Origin: an uncultured Caulobacteraceae bacterium
GTDB taxonomy: Bacteria > Pseudomonadota > Alphaproteobacteria > Caulobacterales > TH1-2
Reading direction: 5' to 3'
DNA length: 8,510 nucleotides
NCBI GenBank assembly: GCA_937967425.1
Contig: CALBST010000030.1
Span: 1 to 8,510, forward strand
The notes below the pieces were generated by a model. That model did not search any database and was not told where the DNA came from. It saw only the letters and a list, made by a program, of their open reading frames with translations. How positions within the stretch are numbered: position 1 is the first letter of the stretch; every line of letters starts with the position of its first letter. The position numbers were made by a program, and so were the translations under genes. Below, piece by piece: positions 6,435-8,510 of this stretch.

Positions 6435-6782
6435 ATGTCTTCTATCTTCCAACGTTTTCTCAGCTTCGACAGGCTTATCGGCCCGGTGCTGGTGAAGCTC
6501 GTCTATTACTTTGGCGCAGCCGCTATCGTGATCGGCGCCGTCGGTGCGTTGCTGATGGCGATTTTCTCATTGTTCGGCGGCAATTTCGGCGGCGGCTTCG
6601 TGCAGCTGATCGCTGTGCCGGCTGTGGCCGCTGTCGGCCTCGTCTATTGGCGCTTCCTCTGCGAACTCTTCATGCTCGCGTTTCTGGGCTACGAGCGTTT
6701 GGGCCAAGTACGCGATCTGATGCGCATCGCCGCCGGCCAAGCGCCGCCGGCCGGGCCGGACGAAGATCACCCGGCGTTCTGA
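6435..6782 (+). CDS. DUF4282-domain membrane protein
   Basis: A 115-residue membrane protein that I recognise as the DUF4282 family. It starts with FQRFLSFDRLIGPVLVKLVYY, has two hydrophobic helices (about 22-46 and 56-75) flanking the FGGNFGGGF turn, and then the well-conserved VYWRFLCELFMLAFLGYERLG segment (about 71-91). A short polar tail follows. Function is unknown across the family; the helices put it in the inner membrane. It lies 35 bases after the SDR-fold gene on the same strand and is probably co-transcribed. The ribosome binding site before the ATG at 6435 is weak (GGGG at 6424-6427). Its 3' end overlaps the convergent thioesterase gene by 16 bases. Confidence 0.88.
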   Translation: MSSIFQRFLSFDRLIGPVLVKLVYYFGAAAIVIGAVGALLMAIFSLFGGNFGGGFVQLIAVPAVAAVGLVYWRFLCELFMLAFLGYERLGQVRDLMRIAAGQAPPAGPDEDHPAF

Positions 6783-7183
6783 TCGCTCATGAACCGCGCC
6801 GCGAGATCGAGCGGCACGCGTTTCATCCGCCGCGTCTGCGCATCGAGCATCACCCAGTTCGACTTGATCTGAGCCGCGGGTTTCTCGGCGCCTGCCTTGT
6901 AGACCTCGACGAAGCGTATCCACGACGGCCCGCGCGGCGCCGCATCGACATAAGTGCGCACCTCGACGTCATCGCCAAGCTCAAGCTGCGCGCGATAATC
7001 GACCTCATGGCGCGTCACCACCCAGACATAAGCATCCAGCATTTCGGGCGGCGCACGCGTGCGCCAGTGCGCGATCGCTATGTCTTGCGCATAGCGCAGA
7101 TAGACAATGTTGTTGACGTGGCCGAGTTCGTCGATGTCGGCGGCGGCGACAGGAAAACGCTGCGTGAAAATCTCGGCGGCCAT
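6767..7183 (-). CDS. Hot-dog fold acyl-CoA thioesterase (4HBT family)
   Basis: A 138-residue single-domain hot-dog thioesterase of the 4-hydroxybenzoyl-CoA thioesterase/YbgC type, which hydrolyses acyl-CoA or acyl-ACP thioesters in the cytoplasm. The hallmark D16-x-D18-E-L-G-H22-V-N-N25-I-V-Y is present, with the aspartate and GHVNN positions of the family. HEVDYRAQLELGDDVEVRTYV (about 59-79) matches the following strand region. The ATG at 7183 is chosen because GAGGAAG sits 6-7 bases upstream on the minus strand. A GTG at 7261 would add a Thr/His/Pro-rich tail encoded by an inverted repeat, so it is rejected. The exact acyl substrate cannot be told from the sequence. It is the third gene on the minus strand after the nnrU-like and HPt genes, with a large hairpin just before its ribosome binding site. 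Confidence 0.92.
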   Translation of the reverse strand: MAAEIFTQRFPVAAADIDELGHVNNIVYLRYAQDIAIAHWRTRAPPEMLDAYVWVVTRHEVDYRAQLELGDDVEVRTYVDAAPRGPSWIRFVEVYKAGAEKPAAQIKSNWVMLDAQTRRMKRVPLDLAARFMSDQNAG

Positions 7184-7193
7184 GCGGCTTCCT

Positions 7194-7264
7194 CGGGTGA
7201 CACACACGCATGGATCGGGCGGCGTCGAACGTGTGTAGTGTGGTGGGTGCGTGTGTGTCACCCG
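7194..7264 (-). repeat. Perfect 17-bp inverted repeat in the thioesterase leader
   Basis: CGGGTGACACACACGCA (7194-7210) and TGCGTGTGTGTCACCCG (7248-7264) are exact inverted copies with a 37-base loop. In the minus-strand transcript the stem ends one base before the AGGAAG ribosome binding site of the thioesterase gene and about 16 bases after the HPt stop. A competing 7-bp pairing exists between 7202-7208 and 7230-7236, because GTGTGT also occurs inside the loop, and a third GT run lies at 7265-7272. No T-run follows, so it does not look like a simple intrinsic terminator. Possible roles are a leader switch, an operator or an mRNA-processing hairpin. Confidence 0.7.
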
Positions 7265-7279
7265 CCTGTGTGTCTACAC

Positions 7280-7588
7280 CTACGCCGCCTCAGCGGCGAA
7301 TTGCTCCAGCGCGTCCAGGGCCTCGTTCAGCGCGACGCGCACGCCATGCAAGCCCGCCTCGCTGTCCTCGGATGTCTCGGCCGCCTCACATGCCGCCGCC
7401 AGCGCATTGAGCCCAATGCCACGCGCTGAGCCCTTAAGCGTGTGCACCGCTTCGCGCCAGCCTGAGGCGCTCGCCATGGCGGCGCTCCAGCCTTCGACCT
7501 GCGTCCGGAAGAGGCCCAAGACCTCGACCTGCAACGCGCGGTCAGCGCCGGTCATATGGTCGAAATGGGCGCGATCAAGGATCTGCAT
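7280..7588 (-). CDS. Single-domain HPt phosphotransfer protein
   Basis: A 102-residue, almost wholly helical protein with the histidine phosphotransfer signature A-V-H49-T-L-K-G-S-A-R-G-I-G (47-59). His49 is the expected phosphate acceptor, with Lys52 and Gly53 at the conserved positions. HPt proteins pass phosphate between receiver domains in multi-step phosphorelays in the cytoplasm. The length fits a stand-alone four-helix HPt domain with no fused kinase or receiver. No histidine kinase or response regulator is in the window, so its partners are elsewhere and cannot be named. The ATG at 7588 lies 30 bases downstream of the nnrU-like gene on the same strand, so the two probably share a transcript. 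The name shpA/chpT is not applied: the sequence is too short for ChpT, and orthology to others cannot be judged here. Confidence 0.9.
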   Translation of the reverse strand: MQILDRAHFDHMTGADRALQVEVLGLFRTQVEGWSAAMASASGWREAVHTLKGSARGIGLNALAAACEAAETSEDSEAGLHGVRVALNEALDALEQFAAEAA

Positions 7589-7618
7589 GGGGCCATCCTC
7601 GCGCGCGCGGACTTAAGG

Positions 7619-8320
7619 TCAGGTTGAGAACGCGGCGACGCCGAACAGCTGCCGGTGGAACAGCGCGATGGCCACTGCGATGGCGGCGCCAAGCAACCCA
7701 CGCCAGCCGATCTCCCCGAGCGCCAGCCGGTTGCGCCCCTGCGCGATCGCCGCGAAGGGCAGATTGGAGGTCGCCGCCTCGAACTTGGCCCAGGCCTCGG
7801 GGTCGCGCGCGGCGCCCTTCCGGTCGATCGAACGCGCCCCGAACACCGCCATCAGCGCCAGGCCGCCGAACAGCATAATTGCGAAGCGTTCGCCATTGAC
7901 CAGCGCGTGCCCCAGCCCCCAGAGCGCCGCCCCCCAGAGGAACGGGTGTCGCGTGATCCGCAGCACGCCGTGCGCGGGCTCTGGCTTGGCCAGGCCCTTC
8001 TCGAACCCAGCCGTCGTCGGCCCCGGCGTAAAGAGACCCGTGAAAGCCAGCATCAACCCAAAAAGAACAAGCACATAGGCCGGCCAGCGCAGCCATTCGG
8101 GCGGCGCCCAGAGCGAGGCGTTCAGCGGATCGAACGGGTCGGCCCGCATCTGGCTGAAGCCCACGATCATCGCCGTCAGCAGCGCCGCCGAAGCCAGCGA
8201 GAACAGCCCCCGGTACGGCCACTCCCCGATCGCCCCGACCAACCGGGTCCGCAGCCCCGTGGCCGAAATGCCGACATGAATGAAGATGAAGCCGGCCAAT
8301 GCCCAGGCGAACAGATTCAT
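7619..8320 (-). CDS. NnrU-family integral membrane protein
   Basis: A 233-residue membrane protein of the NnrU family. It starts MNLFAWALAGFIFIHVGIS with His15 in the first helix. Further hydrophobic helices lie at about 38-56, 80-97, 128-141, 146-162 and 206-224. The signature RITRHPFLWGAALWGLGHALVNGE spans about 121-144 (His125-Pro126, His138) and recalls the RHP segment of isoprenylcysteine methyltransferase-like membrane enzymes; the family also includes the plant carotenoid isomerase Z-ISO. NnrU was named from denitrification clusters, but most members, like this one, are not next to denitrification genes, and the function stays open. GGGGAGGAGC a few bases upstream on the minus strand supports the ATG at 8320 over the 5' extended frame to 8374. 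First gene of the run nnrU-hpt-thioesterase. Confidence 0.9.
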   Translation of the reverse strand: MNLFAWALAGFIFIHVGISATGLRTRLVGAIGEWPYRGLFSLASAALLTAMIVGFSQMRADPFDPLNASLWAPPEWLRWPAYVLVLFGLMLAFTGLFTPGPTTAGFEKGLAKPEPAHGVLRITRHPFLWGAALWGLGHALVNGERFAIMLFGGLALMAVFGARSIDRKGAARDPEAWAKFEAATSNLPFAAIAQGRNRLALGEIGWRGLLGAAIAVAIALFHRQLFGVAAFST

Positions 8321-8421
8321 ACCCCGCTCCTCCCCGCGCCGAGCAGACGGCGCAATAGTGCATCCCTCGCACACTGGACGCGCGCGCCCAATCCCCCTAT
8401 GTCCGGGCGCTCGTTTGGTAC

Positions 8422-8497
<76 letters not shown>

Positions 8498-8510
8498 TCC
8501 TTCGCTCGCG

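Noticed and set aside
7184..7261. N-terminal extension of the thioesterase from a GTG at 7261
   Set aside because: The added residues are Thr/His/Pro-rich and encoded by the inverted repeat; the ATG at 7183 has a good Shine-Dalgarno sequence and the family-typical start.

Overview
This is a GC-rich, gene-dense chromosomal window that looks alphaproteobacterial, most likely from a Caulobacterales or Hyphomonadaceae-type organism. That placement is an inference from the GC-rich codon use, the tight packing and the set of small conserved families (CoxE-like VWA protein, LapA-domain protein, DUF4282, NnrU). No taxonomic marker other than a tRNA is present. I see no transposase, integrase, phage gene, CRISPR array or origin.

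Layout, left to right: the end of an uncharacterised protein gene cut by the window edge (1-578, +); a CoxE-like VWA protein (629-1804, +); a two-helix LapA-domain membrane protein (1842-2114, +); a Blc-type lipocalin lipoprotein (2131-2646, -); an exported beta-lactamase/serine-hydrolase-fold protein without its catalytic motifs (2712-3719, +); a glycine-rich small membrane protein (3716-4021, -); a 297-base divergent intergenic region; a TIR-like protein with a membrane anchor (4319-5074, +); a NUDIX hydrolase (5075-5536, -); an SDR-fold protein lacking the YxxxK catalytic motif (5614-6399, +); a DUF4282 membrane protein (6435-6782, +); a hot-dog thioesterase (6767-7183, -); a single-domain HPt phosphotransfer protein (7280-7588, -); an NnrU-family membrane protein (7619-8320, -); and tRNA-Lys(CTT) at 8422-8497 (+).

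The genes alternate in strand and form only short same-strand runs: VWA-lapA, SDR-DUF4282 and nnrU-hpt-thioesterase. They do not make up one pathway. Most read as housekeeping or envelope functions. All four convergent pairs meet within 16 bases or overlap at their stop codons, so the organism appears to use almost no intergenic DNA for termination.

No clear new multi-gene system stands out. The points most worth a second look are two separate enzyme-fold proteins about 3 kb apart that both lack their catalytic residues (serine hydrolase fold at 2712-3719, SDR fold at 5614-6399), the membrane-anchored TIR-like protein, and a perfect 17-bp inverted repeat directly upstream of the thioesterase ribosome binding site.
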